A program made the position numbers and the translations under genes. A DNA stretch of 56,279 nucleotides, taken from positions 7,759-64,037 of the forward strand of contig NEWP02000030.1 of NCBI GenBank assembly GCA_002869895.2, read 5' to 3'. Numbering within the stretch: the stretch's first letter is position 1; each line of letters starts with the position of its first letter. Shown here one piece after another: positions 8,698 through 17,835 of this stretch. The DNA is from Nitrospira sp. CG24E (GTDB lineage Bacteria > Nitrospirota > Nitrospiria > Nitrospirales > Nitrospiraceae). The notes below the pieces were generated by a model that was not told where the DNA came from, searched no databases, and saw only the letters and a list, made by a program, of their open reading frames with translations.

Positions 8698-9528
8698 ATG
8701 GACCGTTTTCGGACTGTACTGCAGTTCCATAAGAACCAACAGGCTCGTTCTGAGAGCAAGCCACAGGCACGAAAGGTTGCTGCTGCTCAAGCCTTGCCTG
8801 ACCCCATCGACTATACCAGGACGCGGTCGTTGGAGATCCCACTCTCTGTGCTTCGTGAACGGCGCATCATGACTGCCTATGACCAGGGGCCGTTTGTCGA
8901 TGCCTTTAAGATTTTACGGACACAGGTCATGCATCGCCTTCGAGAAAATAACTGGAATGTGGTGGGTGTCACCAGCCCAGTCCAGGGTGAAGGCAAGACC
9001 TTAACTGCGGTGAATTTGGCGGCCAGTCTTGCGATGGAAACGACCCAGACCGTTCTCCTGGTCGATGGCAACCTTGTTCACCCCAGCGTCCATGAGGCCT
9101 TTGGCCTCGACGATTGCCCAGGCCTTACAGACTATCTGCTGGATAACGAGCCGCTTGAGGATCTCTTAATCAATCCAGGAATCGAACGCCTTCTCATACT
9201 ACCGGGAGGGGCGCCGGTTTCCAATTCCACCGAGCTCCTGACGTCGCCAAGAATGGTGTCGCTGGTCGAGGAGCTCAAACATCGCTACCAGTCGCGCATC
9301 GTGATTTTCGATCTTCCCCCGCTGCTCCACACGGCGGATGTGCTGGCGTTTGCCCCCTACACGGACGCGCTGCTGCTGGTCGTGGAGGAGGGGAAGACCA
9401 CGGCGGAAGAGGTGCAACAAGCTCTCGCGCTGGTCACGAAATCCCATCCCCTGTTGGGAACCGTGCTGAACAAGGCCGGTCAATTGACTGCCACGCCTAA
9501 GAGCATGAGGAAACTGTTGGAACAGTGA
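8698..9528 (+). CDS. CpsD/CapB-type (BY-kinase-like) P-loop ATPase, PEP-CTERM-associated
   Basis: The 276-residue cytoplasmic ATPase resembles the kinase partner of Wzz-type co-polymerases. Walker A is VQGEGKT at 95-101 and Walker B is FDLPP at 204-208. The Walker A' segment reads LLVDGNLVHP at 120-129, where BY-kinases usually have a second Asp and an Arg, and there is no Tyr-rich tail (the C-terminus is MRKLLEQ). It may therefore be a regulatory ATPase with weak or no autokinase activity; this is inference. GGAG at 8685-8688 gives a plausible ribosome site for ATG 8698. It sits between repeats B1 and B2. Confidence 0.86.
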   Translation: MDRFRTVLQFHKNQQARSESKPQARKVAAAQALPDPIDYTRTRSLEIPLSVLRERRIMTAYDQGPFVDAFKILRTQVMHRLRENNWNVVGVTSPVQGEGKTLTAVNLAASLAMETTQTVLLVDGNLVHPSVHEAFGLDDCPGLTDYLLDNEPLEDLLINPGIERLLILPGGAPVSNSTELLTSPRMVSLVEELKHRYQSRIVIFDLPPLLHTADVLAFAPYTDALLLVVEEGKTTAEEVQQALALVTKSHPLLGTVLNKAGQLTATPKSMRKLLEQ

Positions 9529-9533
9529 AGGGG

Positions 9534-9690
9534 CAAGGTTGAGGCTCAGGCTGAGGTTGAGCAAGGAGGCTCTGAGGAGAGGTTGAGGTTCAGGCTAAGG
9601 TTGAGTAGAGAAGGCGAGCCGACAAGAAACGCTGAGGCTGAAATGAAGAAGTTTAAATCTTCGCTCAACCTCAACCTGAACCTCAACCTT
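9534..9690. repeat. Composite inverted repeat B2 (GAGGTT family)
   Basis: AGGTTGAGGTTCAGG at 9580-9594 is perfectly complementary to 9675-9689. A second G-rich block (9534-9575, GGTTGAGGCTCAGGCTGAGG) precedes it, as if the left arm had been duplicated. The right arm starts CGCTCAACCTCAACC, the same words as in B1. It begins six bases after the stop codon of the ATPase gene. Confidence 0.9.
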
Positions 9691-9772
9691 CCGATCGGCT
9701 ACGATCAAGGTTAAAAACGCGGGTGTAAGGGCCGTTGGAGAGGGGTATACGTTAGAGCTCTGAACTATCCAT

Positions 9773-11212
9773 ATGTACGAATCATTCTACGGTCTTCGGA
9801 CCAAACCATTCGCGCTCTTGCCGGATCACGACTTCCTGTATCCCGGCTCGACGCATCGCACGGCCTACAGCCTCCTGGAGTACGGTCTTATCCACGAGGC
9901 GCCGTTTATGGTGTTCACCGGCGATCCGGGAATGGGCAAGACATCTCTCTTGCAGAAACTCATTGCAGAGCATGGCGCGAAACATTCGATCGGTTTTGTC
10001 ACGAATGCGCGCTATGACGTCGAGCACCTGCTGCCCTGGATTCTCCTTTCCCTCGGATTGAGCAAGCAGAAACTTGATCCGGTCGAGGCCTATCACGTCT
10101 TCTCAGAGTTTCTGACTCATGAATCTCAACAGCACCGGCGGGTTATTCTGATCATCGATGAAGCCCAGAGTCTGGGAACCGAGCTGCTTGAAGAATTGCG
10201 GCTGCTGTCGAACTTGAACGACGGAAAATCGTTGAAGCTGCAAATCATTCTTTCCGGCCAACCAGATCTCCACGCGTTATTGCGGCGGATCGACATGACT
10301 CAGTTTGCCCAACGGATCGTCGTGGACTACCAGCTGGAAGCTCTTTCGGAAGAAGAGACCGCGCTGTGCATTCGTCACCGGTTGCAGGTCGCCGGCGGGC
10401 ATCACTCCTTGTTTACGAACAAAGCCTGTGCCTTGGTGCATCGTCTGACGCGAGGCAATCCCCGTCTCATCAATCAGGTCTGCGATGTGACGTTGACCTA
10501 TGGATATGCTGAACAAGCGAGGATCATTACGTCGAAGCTCGTCGCTCAAGCGGCGTTCGATCGTACGAAAGGCGGGATCCTCCCGCTGGCGACAATCGAG
10601 AACCTCAGCGTCTTGGCCAGCGCTCCTGAAGATGCCACTGAAATCGATAGCGCTCCGCCGCAGCCCAACTCACCGCAAGCGAGGCATGCGCATCCATCCC
10701 AGGATTTTGCAGGAACCGAGCCGGTCGGCGCGCCCGAACCCTTCTATGAGAAGGGAATTGCCATGAGACGGGAAGGGCGATTCAGAGAGGCCATCGAGAT
10801 GCTCGAGATGGCCGATATGCTCGAGCAATCGGGGAAAAGCCCCTCCCTCGGGTTGAGAGCCCAGGCACAGATCGGACTCTGTCACAGATCGACGGGAAAC
10901 TATCAGGGCGCCATTCAAGCCTTCCGTGCAGCGTTGAACGATCAGTCGGCCTCTCCACAGGAAGTGATGGATGTCCAATATTTTCTTGCGCGGACACTTG
11001 AATCGGCAGGGCAGAAATCGGAAGCAGCCCCCCTCTACCGCCTGATCGCTCAAACCAATCCACGGTATAAAGATGCCGCCTATCGGGCCAAGGAGCTTTC
11101 CTCAAAACATAAACATTCAGCCAATGGCAACGGCAACGGGAAACGCGGCGAAGAAAACAACCGCTCCTGGCTAGGCAGCGCCATCGCGCGCCTTATAGGC
11201 GCGCGGGACTAG
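9773..11212 (+). CDS. ExeA/GspA-like AAA ATPase with TPR C-terminus (PEP-CTERM/XrtA-associated ATPase)
   Basis: The 479-residue protein begins MYESFYGLRTKPFALLPDHD, the N-terminal signature of the ExeA-like family. Walker A is GDPGMGKT at 50-57 and Walker B is VILIIDEAQ at 124-132. The AAA part ends near residue 270, followed by a linker and a TPR-like helical region at about 325-460 (ALNDQSASPQEVMDVQYFLA). The family is a standard member of XrtA-type exopolysaccharide loci, where it is thought to drive assembly or export; the substrate is not known. It is the last gene of the cluster and faces the aldo/keto reductase fusion gene, with repeat A1 between their stops. Confidence 0.88.
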   Translation: MYESFYGLRTKPFALLPDHDFLYPGSTHRTAYSLLEYGLIHEAPFMVFTGDPGMGKTSLLQKLIAEHGAKHSIGFVTNARYDVEHLLPWILLSLGLSKQKLDPVEAYHVFSEFLTHESQQHRRVILIIDEAQSLGTELLEELRLLSNLNDGKSLKLQIILSGQPDLHALLRRIDMTQFAQRIVVDYQLEALSEEETALCIRHRLQVAGGHHSLFTNKACALVHRLTRGNPRLINQVCDVTLTYGYAEQARIITSKLVAQAAFDRTKGGILPLATIENLSVLASAPEDATEIDSAPPQPNSPQARHAHPSQDFAGTEPVGAPEPFYEKGIAMRREGRFREAIEMLEMADMLEQSGKSPSLGLRAQAQIGLCHRSTGNYQGAIQAFRAALNDQSASPQEVMDVQYFLARTLESAGQKSEAAPLYRLIAQTNPRYKDAAYRAKELSSKHKHSANGNGNGKRGEENNRSWLGSAIARLIGARD

Positions 11213-11220
11213 CTGGCTGC

Positions 11221-11355
11221 TGTTGGTCTGGTTTGTTTGGTTTGTTTGGTTCATTTGGTTGATCTGGTTCATTTGGTTTGTTTGGTTGGTCTGGTTAGTT
11301 TCGTTCAACCTGTTTAGCCTTGTTCAACTAAATAAACCAAATAAACCAAACAAAC
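11221..11355. repeat. Composite inverted repeat A1 (TTTGGTTTG family), convergent gene pair
   Basis: The long left arm (11221-11320) consists of GGTTTGTTTG, GGTTCATTTG and GGTTGATCTG units; the right arm (11327-11355) is made of AACTAAATAAACC and AAACCAAACAAAC. It fills the space between two convergent stop codons (11212 and 11361), so a two-way terminator role is possible here. The left arm translates into a meaningless Trp/Phe/Val-rich run and is not a gene. Confidence 0.9.
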
Positions 11356-11360
11356 ATCTT

Positions 11361-14300
11361 CTACCCCATTGCTTCGAACACCTGCGCGACGCCCTTAAGA
11401 GGCTCCCATCCCAGTACTGCAAGAGAATCCTCGACATAGGCGGGGGATCTCATTCCGTTCAATACGCAGGTGACGCCCGGCGTGCTCGCTAAAACCCACA
11501 GGGCTTTGCGTGAGATGGATTCTCCGCGTCTTGCTTCTGGCAGCAGAGGATTGAGGGTCGCCGATACCGAAGCGGTTTTCACACGACTACGTTCGGTCGC
11601 TTCTCTGCGGAGCCCACGCAACAGGGTGAGCAGCTGCGGCACATAACGGTCACGCCACGCCTCCCACTGTTCAGCAGCAGCTCCGGTCAGGTGCCGTGAC
11701 AAGGCCTGGATCACTTGGTTCACATGCGGGGCGATCATCTGCTGTTCGACCTGCTCCCAATGTTCCAACCCCTGGATTTGCGTCCTCACGCGCGCTAACT
11801 CAACAGCCCAGGTGAAGAAATCAGAGGGGGCCATGCCTTGAGCAGACAGTTGAACAGCCGGAGCTATGGTCTTGCGATATTCGTCTTCAAGTTCTTCGAT
11901 GATCCGGCATTGCCGATCGAAATCCACCGGATCGCCATAGAGCGGAAAATCCGCCAATCGACGCACGCCGCTTTTTTTTGACGGCATGGCATTGAGCGGA
12001 CGATTGACAAGCAGCGCGATTCCTTCCCGTTCCGCCAGTTCCAATACAGTCTCCCGCTGGTCCGCACCGCAATTAGAGGTCACCAGCGCACCTGCCTCAT
12101 AGAGATTCATGGGACATTGCACGGCTGCGAAGTGGCGCTGCGTCATCCCCTGGGCCGCAGCGGCAGCCTGCGCTGCGTCTAACAAGCGAGAAAGCGATGT
12201 CGCTTCCGCATCGGATGGACTTGCCGTCAGGGTATTCGAGGATACTCCGTAATAACGGATCCGCCCTGCCGCCACCTGGGCTTCAAAAAATGTGAAGGCC
12301 TGTTCAATCCGGCGATAGTAGGTATTCCGCACCTGCGAGAGATCTCCACCGGCATGATGGGTTGCTTCGGACAGAAAGTATTCCGGGTTATGCAATAAAC
12401 AGACGTCGAGGGTGGCCAGTCCCAACCGATCCAGCGACAGTGTGAGCTGATCGGCCAGATACTCAGGGTGGATGCAATGCCAGATACCCTCTCCATACTT
12501 GACCATGTCGGGGTAGGGCCGGCCGGATTTTTCTCGCTTCTCCGCCTGTTTCAAATTCTCACCCTGCACATATCCGATCTTCGAGACGACGATGATTTCT
12601 TCACGAGTCAGTTCACGGTTCTTGATCAACTCGCGCAAGACAGATCCAACGAGGCGCTCACTGTCGCCGTCCATATAATTCGTGGAGGTATCGATCAAAT
12701 TGACGCCCTCTCGCAAGGCCTTCGTGAACGCATCCCGATGCTCGGCATCCCTTGTATCGACCCGATAGGTGCCGAACCCCAGCCGGGAGGTCGTCAAGGC
12801 GCTCTTGCCAAACCGGCTATACCCCTGTTCCATGTGGCTGTTCTTGCGTGGCTGATTCAGGATACGCGCGGCATATCCGGCGGTCCCCTCGGGAGTCGCA
12901 GACCCGGGGAGCAGCACTCCTTGCAACAGGATTTGTTGGGTCGGCTGATCCCTTGGCGGCAAGACTGACAGCGCTTCAGTGACTTCTTGCGGATTTGTCA
13001 TGGGACGCCGGCAAGAAAAGTTCCGGCAGATGTAGAGTGCGGCTTTCCCGTCCACCACCCCCTTGCCGGCCAGCAGGGGATGATTGGTTTGCGTGCCGGT
13101 TCCATCGGAAAAAGCGATCACACGATGAGGCAAGAATATCTCGCGCACGGCAAGTTGCAACGCCTCCAGTCCAGGATCGCCCGCTGGTCCGACAAATGCC
13201 AACTCGACCGGGCCTTCCGCTAGCAAATCCACCACGGCAAGACTCTTGGCAAAGGCTCTCGGATACCGGGCCATCTGGCGGCCATAGGCGCGAAGCCCGC
13301 CGATCGCCGCTTCACGCAAATCGGGACGGTCATAATGAAACGAAAGTCTGGCGAGAGCTGAGATGGCCACGGCGTTTCCACTGGGCGTCGCCCCGTCAGC
13401 CCCTTCACGCGCGCGGATAATCAATGTCTCATGCGTCTTCGCGGTGGTGTAGAAGCCCCCCTGTTCCTCATCTCGAAACGAGGCGACCATCCGCTCGCCC
13501 AATTGCAGCGCGGCAGCGAGATACCGTTCTTGCCCACCGGCCTCATAGAGATCGATCAATCCTTCTGCCAGATAGGCATAGTCTTCCAATACCCCATTGA
13601 GATGGGCTCGGCCTTTCCTGGACGTACGGAGGAGCATCCCCTCGGAAGTCCGATGAACCGATAGGAGAAAGTCGGCTGCCTTCATCGCTCCATCGATAAA
13701 ATGCTTGGTCCCGAATACCCGGCCTGCCTCGGCCATTGCCGAAATCATCATGCCGTTCCACGCCGTAATGATCTTGTCGTCGAGTCCGGGCGGCACTCGC
13801 TTTTGGCGGGCGCGATAGAGGAGGGGACGGACGCGGTGGATCGTCTCGTTCAGTTCATCGACGGTCAGGTTCAATTCCTTGGCGACTGCTTCCATTGGCC
13901 GCAGCCGATTGGGGATACTCCGATGTTCCCAATTCCCTTGTTCGGTAATATCGTAGCAGGCACAGAATCGGCGGGTATCTTCTTCATTCTGTAATACGGC
14001 CTGGATCTCCGCAGGGGTCCAGACAAAAAACTTTCCTTCGACCCCTTCCGAGTCCGCATCCGTCGCGGAATAAAACCCGCCTGCAGGATCGGTCATTTCC
14101 CGGAGAACATAGTCGAGCACGTCCGTTGCGACTTGGCGATAGGATGCCCGTTTTGCGACTTGATAGCCCTCCACATAGGTTCGAGCCAGGAGGGCATTGT
14201 CGTACAGCATCTTCTCGAAATGTGGAACCAGCCAACGCTCATCGGTGGAGTACCGTGCGAATCCGCCACCGATATGATCGTAGATCCCCCCAGCCGCCAT

Positions 14301-15032
14301 GGCATCGAGCGTGCTGGTCACCATCTGGAGGGTTCGGCTCTCTCCTGTTCGCCGGTAACAACGGAGGAGCAACGACAGTCCTGCCGACGGGGGGAACTTG
14401 GGCGCGCTGCCGAATCCGCCGTGGCGCTCATCGAAATCCTCCCTGAATTGGGGAACTGCCTCATCGAGCAAGGAAGCACTGACCGAGACGGGGGAGACCG
14501 CCATGAGCTCGTGTTTCAACCGTTCAGTCAACTGAAGCGCTTGACTCGTGAGGCCTGCGGGATCCGTTGCCCAGGCTTCTGCAATCTTCTTCAGCAGGCT
14601 GGGAAACCCGGGACGGCCCCATCGATCGTCAGGAGGGAAATAGGTCCCGGCAAAAAATGGTTGTTGGTCCGGCGTGAGGAACACCGTCATGGGCCATCCG
14701 CCCTGCCCATGGTTGAGAGTCACCGTGGCCTGCATATAAATTTCATCGAGATCGGGGCGTTCTTCCCGATCGACTTTGATACAGACAAAATGCTCATTCA
14801 TCAGTGTGGCGATCGCGTCGTTCTCAAACGATTCCCGCTCCATGACGTGACACCAATGACAGGCGGAATATCCGATAGACAGCAGAATGGGACGGTTCTG
14901 CGACTTCGACGCCTGCAAGGCTTCAGGCCCCCAGGGATACCAGTCGACTGGATTCGCAGCATGTTGGAGGAGATAGGGACTGGTTTCGTGAATGAGGCGG
15001 TTGGACCGCGTTGCCTCTGGCGAAGTAGACAT
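11361..15032 (-). CDS. Fusion protein: thioredoxin-like/DUF255 (YyaL, SPATA20-like) domain plus aldo/keto reductase
   Basis: A single uninterrupted 1223-codon frame. Residues 1-720 match the YyaL/SPATA20 family: [20 protein letters not shown] near the start, the thioredoxin-like [12 protein letters not shown] at 58-69, [12 protein letters not shown] at 111-122, then an alpha/alpha-barrel resembling sugar epimerases. Residues 734-1223, beginning [20 protein letters not shown], are an aldo/keto reductase ([29 protein letters not shown], then CLLHNPEYF). The two parts normally occur as separate proteins of about 680 and 300-500 aa. No stop, frameshift or ribosome site separates them (junction near base 12833). 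The physiological substrate of either part is unknown. Convergent with the ExeA-like gene. Confidence 0.88.
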   Translation of the reverse strand: MSTSPEATRSNRLIHETSPYLLQHAANPVDWYPWGPEALQASKSQNRPILLSIGYSACHWCHVMERESFENDAIATLMNEHFVCIKVDREERPDLDEIYMQATVTLNHGQGGWPMTVFLTPDQQPFFAGTYFPPDDRWGRPGFPSLLKKIAEAWATDPAGLTSQALQLTERLKHELMAVSPVSVSASLLDEAVPQFREDFDERHGGFGSAPKFPPSAGLSLLLRCYRRTGESRTLQMVTSTLDAMAAGGIYDHIGGGFARYSTDERWLVPHFEKMLYDNALLARTYVEGYQVAKRASYRQVATDVLDYVLREMTDPAGGFYSATDADSEGVEGKFFVWTPAEIQAVLQNEEDTRRFCACYDITEQGNWEHRSIPNRLRPMEAVAKELNLTVDELNETIHRVRPLLYRARQKRVPPGLDDKIITAWNGMMISAMAEAGRVFGTKHFIDGAMKAADFLLSVHRTSEGMLLRTSRKGRAHLNGVLEDYAYLAEGLIDLYEAGGQERYLAAALQLGERMVASFRDEEQGGFYTTAKTHETLIIRAREGADGATPSGNAVAISALARLSFHYDRPDLREAAIGGLRAYGRQMARYPRAFAKSLAVVDLLAEGPVELAFVGPAGDPGLEALQLAVREIFLPHRVIAFSDGTGTQTNHPLLAGKGVVDGKAALYICRNFSCRRPMTNPQEVTEALSVLPPRDQPTQQILLQGVLLPGSATPEGTAGYAARILNQPRKNSHMEQGYSRFGKSALTTSRLGFGTYRVDTRDAEHRDAFTKALREGVNLIDTSTNYMDGDSERLVGSVLRELIKNRELTREEIIVVSKIGYVQGENLKQAEKREKSGRPYPDMVKYGEGIWHCIHPEYLADQLTLSLDRLGLATLDVCLLHNPEYFLSEATHHAGGDLSQVRNTYYRRIEQAFTFFEAQVAAGRIRYYGVSSNTLTASPSDAEATSLSRLLDAAQAAAAAQGMTQRHFAAVQCPMNLYEAGALVTSNCGADQRETVLELAEREGIALLVNRPLNAMPSKKSGVRRLADFPLYGDPVDFDRQCRIIEELEDEYRKTIAPAVQLSAQGMAPSDFFTWAVELARVRTQIQGLEHWEQVEQQMIAPHVNQVIQALSRHLTGAAAEQWEAWRDRYVPQLLTLLRGLRREATERSRVKTASVSATLNPLLPEARRGESISRKALWVLASTPGVTCVLNGMRSPAYVEDSLAVLGWEPLKGVAQVFEAMG

Positions 15033-15071
15033 GGCGCTACCGTAGCATCGTGGTCAGAGAAGGGTCAATGT

Positions 15072-15183
15072 TAGGGACTGGCTCTGCCGTCTTCGGCAGT
15101 GCCTGTCCCGGTTTTATCCGGGGTGTCCCGGTTTTGTCTGGGGACAGGGACAGGCACCGCCGGTGTGGCGGAGCCAGTCCCTA
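15072..15183. repeat. REP-like palindrome R2 (GGGACTGGCTC family)
   Basis: The outer arms TAGGGACTGGCTC (15072-15084) and GAGCCAGTCCCTA (15171-15183) are perfect complements. Inner arms GCCTGTCCC and GGGACAGGC make a second stem, with a duplicated TGTCCCGGTTTT unit between them. R3 at 45482-45564 has the same layout. The right edge supplies the stop codon of the small secreted peptide gene. It also lies just upstream of the fusion gene start. Confidence 0.9.
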
Positions 15184-15312
15184 GTAGCCGCCCTTCTGGT
15201 CGTCCTTCTTCTCGTCTTTCTTATGGTTGTCTTCTTCACCAGCGAATGCAGGTGCGCTGAATGTCACTGCCACTGCGACTGCCATCATTGCCATCAACAT
15301 GGTATTCATCAT
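15181..15312 (-). CDS. 43-residue secreted charged peptide, unknown function
   Basis: A short gene on the minus strand with an excellent ribosome site (AAGGAGGGA at 15316-15324, read on the minus strand) and a perfect -10 hexamer upstream. The product starts MMNTMLMAMMAVAVAVTFS, has a signal-peptide cleavage site after APAFA and leaves a mature peptide of about 19 residues: GEEDNHKKDEKKDDQKGGY, almost entirely charged. Seven of the first eleven residues are Met or hydrophobic. The stop codon TAG coincides with the edge of repeat R2. Similar tiny Lys/Asp-rich exported peptides are known but no function can be assigned; metal or polyanion binding would be a guess. Confidence 0.72.
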   Translation of the reverse strand: MMNTMLMAMMAVAVAVTFSAPAFAGEEDNHKKDEKKDDQKGGY

Positions 15313-15338
15313 GCGATCCCTCCTTTGTAGATCTGAGT

Positions 15339-15344
15339 ATTATA
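15339..15344 (-). promoter_or_regulatory. Perfect -10 hexamer for the 43-aa peptide gene
   Basis: On the minus strand the hexamer reads TATAAT, 27 bases upstream of the start codon and about 15 bases ahead of the ribosome site. No convincing -35 box was found at 16-18 bases. Confidence 0.45.
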
Positions 15345-15450
15345 TGATGTGTGCCCTGCAGTGGAGTGGCCAGATCGTACGCCAGCGAAAAAATGACCCA
15401 CTGTCACCGGCATGCTCCAGATCTTGACCTGTCTTGTGCTAATCTAGGAA

Positions 15451-15543
15451 GTCTATTTGGTTGCTTTGGTTTGTTTGGTTTATTCTGTTCTTCGAACTAA
15501 CCGCACCAAATAAACAAAACAAACGAAATGAACTAAACAAACC
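15451..15543. repeat. Composite inverted repeat A2 (TTTGGTTTG family)
   Basis: The left arm 15451-15484 is TTTGGTTGCTTTGGTTTGTTTGG; the right arm 15504-15543 is CACCAAATAAACAAAACAAACG and continues to AAACAAACC. The centre contains CTTCGAAC, as in A3-A5. The right arm ends 12 bases before the malic enzyme start, where no good Shine-Dalgarno is visible. Confidence 0.88.
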
Positions 15544-15555
15544 ACGGAATCACCG

Positions 15556-16998
15556 ATGAACGACAACGGCCCCTATTCCAACTACCGTCTGACCGTTCGC
15601 CTCGAACTCGCAAACAAACCTGGCATGTTCGCAAGGGTCGTCGCAGTCCTGGCTGAAGAAGGCGCGAATGTCGGAGCCGTGGATATTGTCTCTGCAACTG
15701 CTACCAGCATGGTGCGGGACCTGACCTTCGACGTCCAGAGCGAAGCCCATGGGGAAAAGGTGCTCGCGCGGATCGGGGCCTTGCCGGATGTGAAGGTCCT
15801 CTCCGCCTCCGACCGGATTTTTCTCCTGCATCTCGGCGGGAAGATTCGCGTCCAAAGCAAGTTTCCGATCTCCACAAGAAACCTGTTGTCGATGGTCTAT
15901 ACACCGGGAGTCGGCCGCGTGTCGCAGGCCATCGCCAAGGACAAAACCAAAGCCTATGCCTTTACCAGTAAAGGCAATACGGTTGCTGTGGTGACCGACG
16001 GATCTGCCGTGCTGGGTCTGGGCAATCTCGGCCCCGAAGCTGCGTTACCTGTGATGGAAGGCAAGGCCATGCTGTTTAAAGAATTTGCGGGAATCGACGC
16101 CTGGCCGATCTGTCTCAACACGCAGGATACGGATGAGATCGTTCGCACAGTTCAGGCGATTGCCCCCGGGTTTGGCGGTATCAATTTGGAAGATATCAGC
16201 TCGCCGCGCTGTTTCGAAATCGAGCGCCGGTTAAAAAGCGCCCTGGACATTCCAGTCATGCATGACGATCAGCACGGCACAGCCGTCGTCATTCTCGCTG
16301 CCTTGACCAATGCGCTCACTGTCGTCGGGAAACGGATGGCAGACATCCGTGTGGTGGTCAACGGTCTCGGTGCGGCCGGGACCGCCTGCTGTCGGATGCT
16401 CTTGGCCGCCGGACTCTCCCACCTTATCGGATGTGAGCCCCGGGGAATCGTCTTGCGAGGGGATGGCCAACAGCTGCGAGCCTGCCGAACGGATCTCACC
16501 GCTTGCATGACCAAAGATCTTCCCTTGGGCACCCTGCGGGATGCGCTCAAGGGGGCGGACGTCTTCATCGGGTTATCCGTCGGCCACATTCTGACTGCCG
16601 AAGATCTGGATCTGATGGCGGCTGACCGCATTGTCTTTGCCATGGCCAATCCAGATCCTGAAGTCTCTCCTGAATTGGCTGCCTCGCACTGCCGGATCTT
16701 TGCCACTGGACGCTCGGACTATCCGAATCAAATCAATAATGCGCTCGCGTTCCCTGGCATCTTTCGCGGCGCACTCGACGTCCAGGCGCGCGACATCAAT
16801 GAAGCGATGAAACTGGCTGCGGCAAAGGCCGTGGCGGAGACCATCCCCCCTGCGGCGCTCAGCGAGGACTACATCATACCGAGCGTATTCGACAAGACCG
16901 TCGTGCCACGCGTGGCCAAGGCTGTGGCAGCCGCTGCGCGAGAAACAGGCGTAGCTCGTCGCCGGAGTAGGCCAGGCGACGACAGCCCGTCAGCCTAA
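15556..16998 (+). CDS. NAD(P)-dependent malic enzyme with N-terminal ACT domain
   Basis: Oxidative decarboxylation of malate to pyruvate. Residues 10-85 form an ACT regulatory domain ([20 protein letters not shown]), followed by the malic enzyme N domain ([17 protein letters not shown], then [19 protein letters not shown]) and the NAD-binding domain ([19 protein letters not shown]). Metal and substrate segments [14 protein letters not shown] and [11 protein letters not shown] are intact. At 480 residues it matches the ACT-plus-malic-enzyme class. With citrate synthase, fumarase and pyruvate dehydrogenase in the same window it belongs to C4/C3 interconversion. The ACT domain suggests allosteric control by an unidentified ligand. 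Confidence 0.93.
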   Translation: MNDNGPYSNYRLTVRLELANKPGMFARVVAVLAEEGANVGAVDIVSATATSMVRDLTFDVQSEAHGEKVLARIGALPDVKVLSASDRIFLLHLGGKIRVQSKFPISTRNLLSMVYTPGVGRVSQAIAKDKTKAYAFTSKGNTVAVVTDGSAVLGLGNLGPEAALPVMEGKAMLFKEFAGIDAWPICLNTQDTDEIVRTVQAIAPGFGGINLEDISSPRCFEIERRLKSALDIPVMHDDQHGTAVVILAALTNALTVVGKRMADIRVVVNGLGAAGTACCRMLLAAGLSHLIGCEPRGIVLRGDGQQLRACRTDLTACMTKDLPLGTLRDALKGADVFIGLSVGHILTAEDLDLMAADRIVFAMANPDPEVSPELAASHCRIFATGRSDYPNQINNALAFPGIFRGALDVQARDINEAMKLAAAKAVAETIPPAALSEDYIIPSVFDKTVVPRVAKAVAAAARETGVARRRSRPGDDSPSA

Positions 16999-17056
16999 CC
17001 GTCAATTCACCGATATCCAGCCCTGTTTTCAACCCTTCTGGCATGGGACTGAGCTA

Positions 17057-17065
17057 TGCTACAAT
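17057..17065 (+). promoter_or_regulatory. Extended -10 element for the J-domain/rnd operon
   Basis: TGCTACAAT is a TGn-TACAAT extended -10. The same CTACAATG word recurs before aroQ (38970), the adhesin E-like gene (42872) and thiE (44743). If it is used, transcription starts near 17072 and repeat B3 lies entirely in the 5' leader. Confidence 0.5.
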
Positions 17066-17079
17066 GCCCGCCGAGCAGG

Positions 17080-17185
17080 AGAAGGTTAAGGTTGAGGTTA
17101 AGTGGGGAAGCGTCAAGATGATGACGCGACTGAAATCAGGAAATTCGGGTCTTCACTCAACCTTAACCTCAACCTCAACCTTCTG
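17080..17185. repeat. Composite inverted repeat B3 (GAGGTT/AAGGTT family) in a probable 5' leader
   Basis: GGTTGAGGTTAAG at 17090-17102 is perfectly complementary to 17162-17174, and both arms extend as AAGGTT/AACCTT arrays. The right arm ends at 17183, 12 bases before the J-domain gene start. The centre ends TCTTCACTCAACC, close to the TCCTCGCTCAACC and TCTTCGCTCAACC of B1 and B2. Confidence 0.9.
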
Positions 17186-17195
17186 ATTAAGAGCC

Positions 17196-17828
17196 ATGCC
17201 CTTTTCACAACGCAAATTCATCAAGTTTCAGGACGGGATGAGGCGACGGATCGAATCGTTGCGCCAGAAAACCGAAGAGAGTTTGGAGATCGCTGTCGAT
17301 ACAATGATGCAGGAACGGGTCGATAGTTTCTTCCGTATTGAAGAAGGGTTGGAAGAAATCCTGAAATCACTGCTCCAGATCGAAGATGAACTGTGTGAGA
17401 TTCGCGATCTCTCTGGCGCCATGCGACTGGAATCCCGTCTGGAGTTTGTCGAAGATCGCTGGGACGATTTCGACAGTGAGATTCGAGAGCGTCCCCGGCG
17501 CAAACGCAGGAAGGTCAGCCTAGCCGATATGTTGAAAGCCGCCGGTGGGGGAGGCGGCGACCTCTCACAAGGATCGAGCAATATCAATAACGCCATGGAT
17601 GCCTATGCGGCGATGGGCGTGGAGTTCGGCAGCTCTCTCGCGGACGTCACCGCCGCATTTCGTCAGAAGGCCAAGCAATTGCACCCTGATTCGAATAACG
17701 GCGACCGTAGCGCCGAGCCGGAATTGCGCCGCATGCTGGAGGCCTATCAATTCCTCAAGGAATACTTGAGCCTTAGCAATGTTGAACCTCCCCGGGCGCC
17801 GGACGCCGCCTACCGTCCCACTGAATGA
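17196..17828 (+). CDS. J-domain (DnaJ-like) protein with N-terminal coiled coil
   Basis: The 210-residue protein has a charged, probably coiled-coil N-terminal half (residues 10-100, rich in Glu/Arg), a basic stretch RPRRKRRK at 99-106, a Gly-rich linker and a C-terminal J domain at about 135-190. The HPD tripeptide needed to stimulate Hsp70 ATPase is present at 163-165 (LHPDSN). The J domain is at the C-terminus, unlike DnaJ, so this is a specialised co-chaperone or a protein borrowing DnaK. The N-terminal part has no recognised homologue here. It is followed after 7 bases by rnd and probably co-transcribed with it. Confidence 0.8.
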   Translation: MPFSQRKFIKFQDGMRRRIESLRQKTEESLEIAVDTMMQERVDSFFRIEEGLEEILKSLLQIEDELCEIRDLSGAMRLESRLEFVEDRWDDFDSEIRERPRRKRRKVSLADMLKAAGGGGGDLSQGSSNINNAMDAYAAMGVEFGSSLADVTAAFRQKAKQLHPDSNNGDRSAEPELRRMLEAYQFLKEYLSLSNVEPPRAPDAAYRPTE

Positions 17829-17835
17829 GACAGAC

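Noticed and set aside
11223-11492. Open frame rich in Val-Trp-Phe units over repeat A1
   Set aside because: It is a translation of the GGTTTGTTTG arm followed by the 3' end of the fusion gene read on the wrong strand; there is no ribosome site or natural composition.
12833-12840. Frameshift or missed stop joining two genes in the 1223-aa fusion
   Set aside because: The frame is continuous, codon use is even on both sides and no ribosome site precedes the second part; a true fusion is the simplest reading, though an assembly error cannot be excluded.
14133-15074. 313-aa open frame on the plus strand
   Set aside because: It is antisense to the strongly conserved YyaL-like domain and has no recognisable motif.
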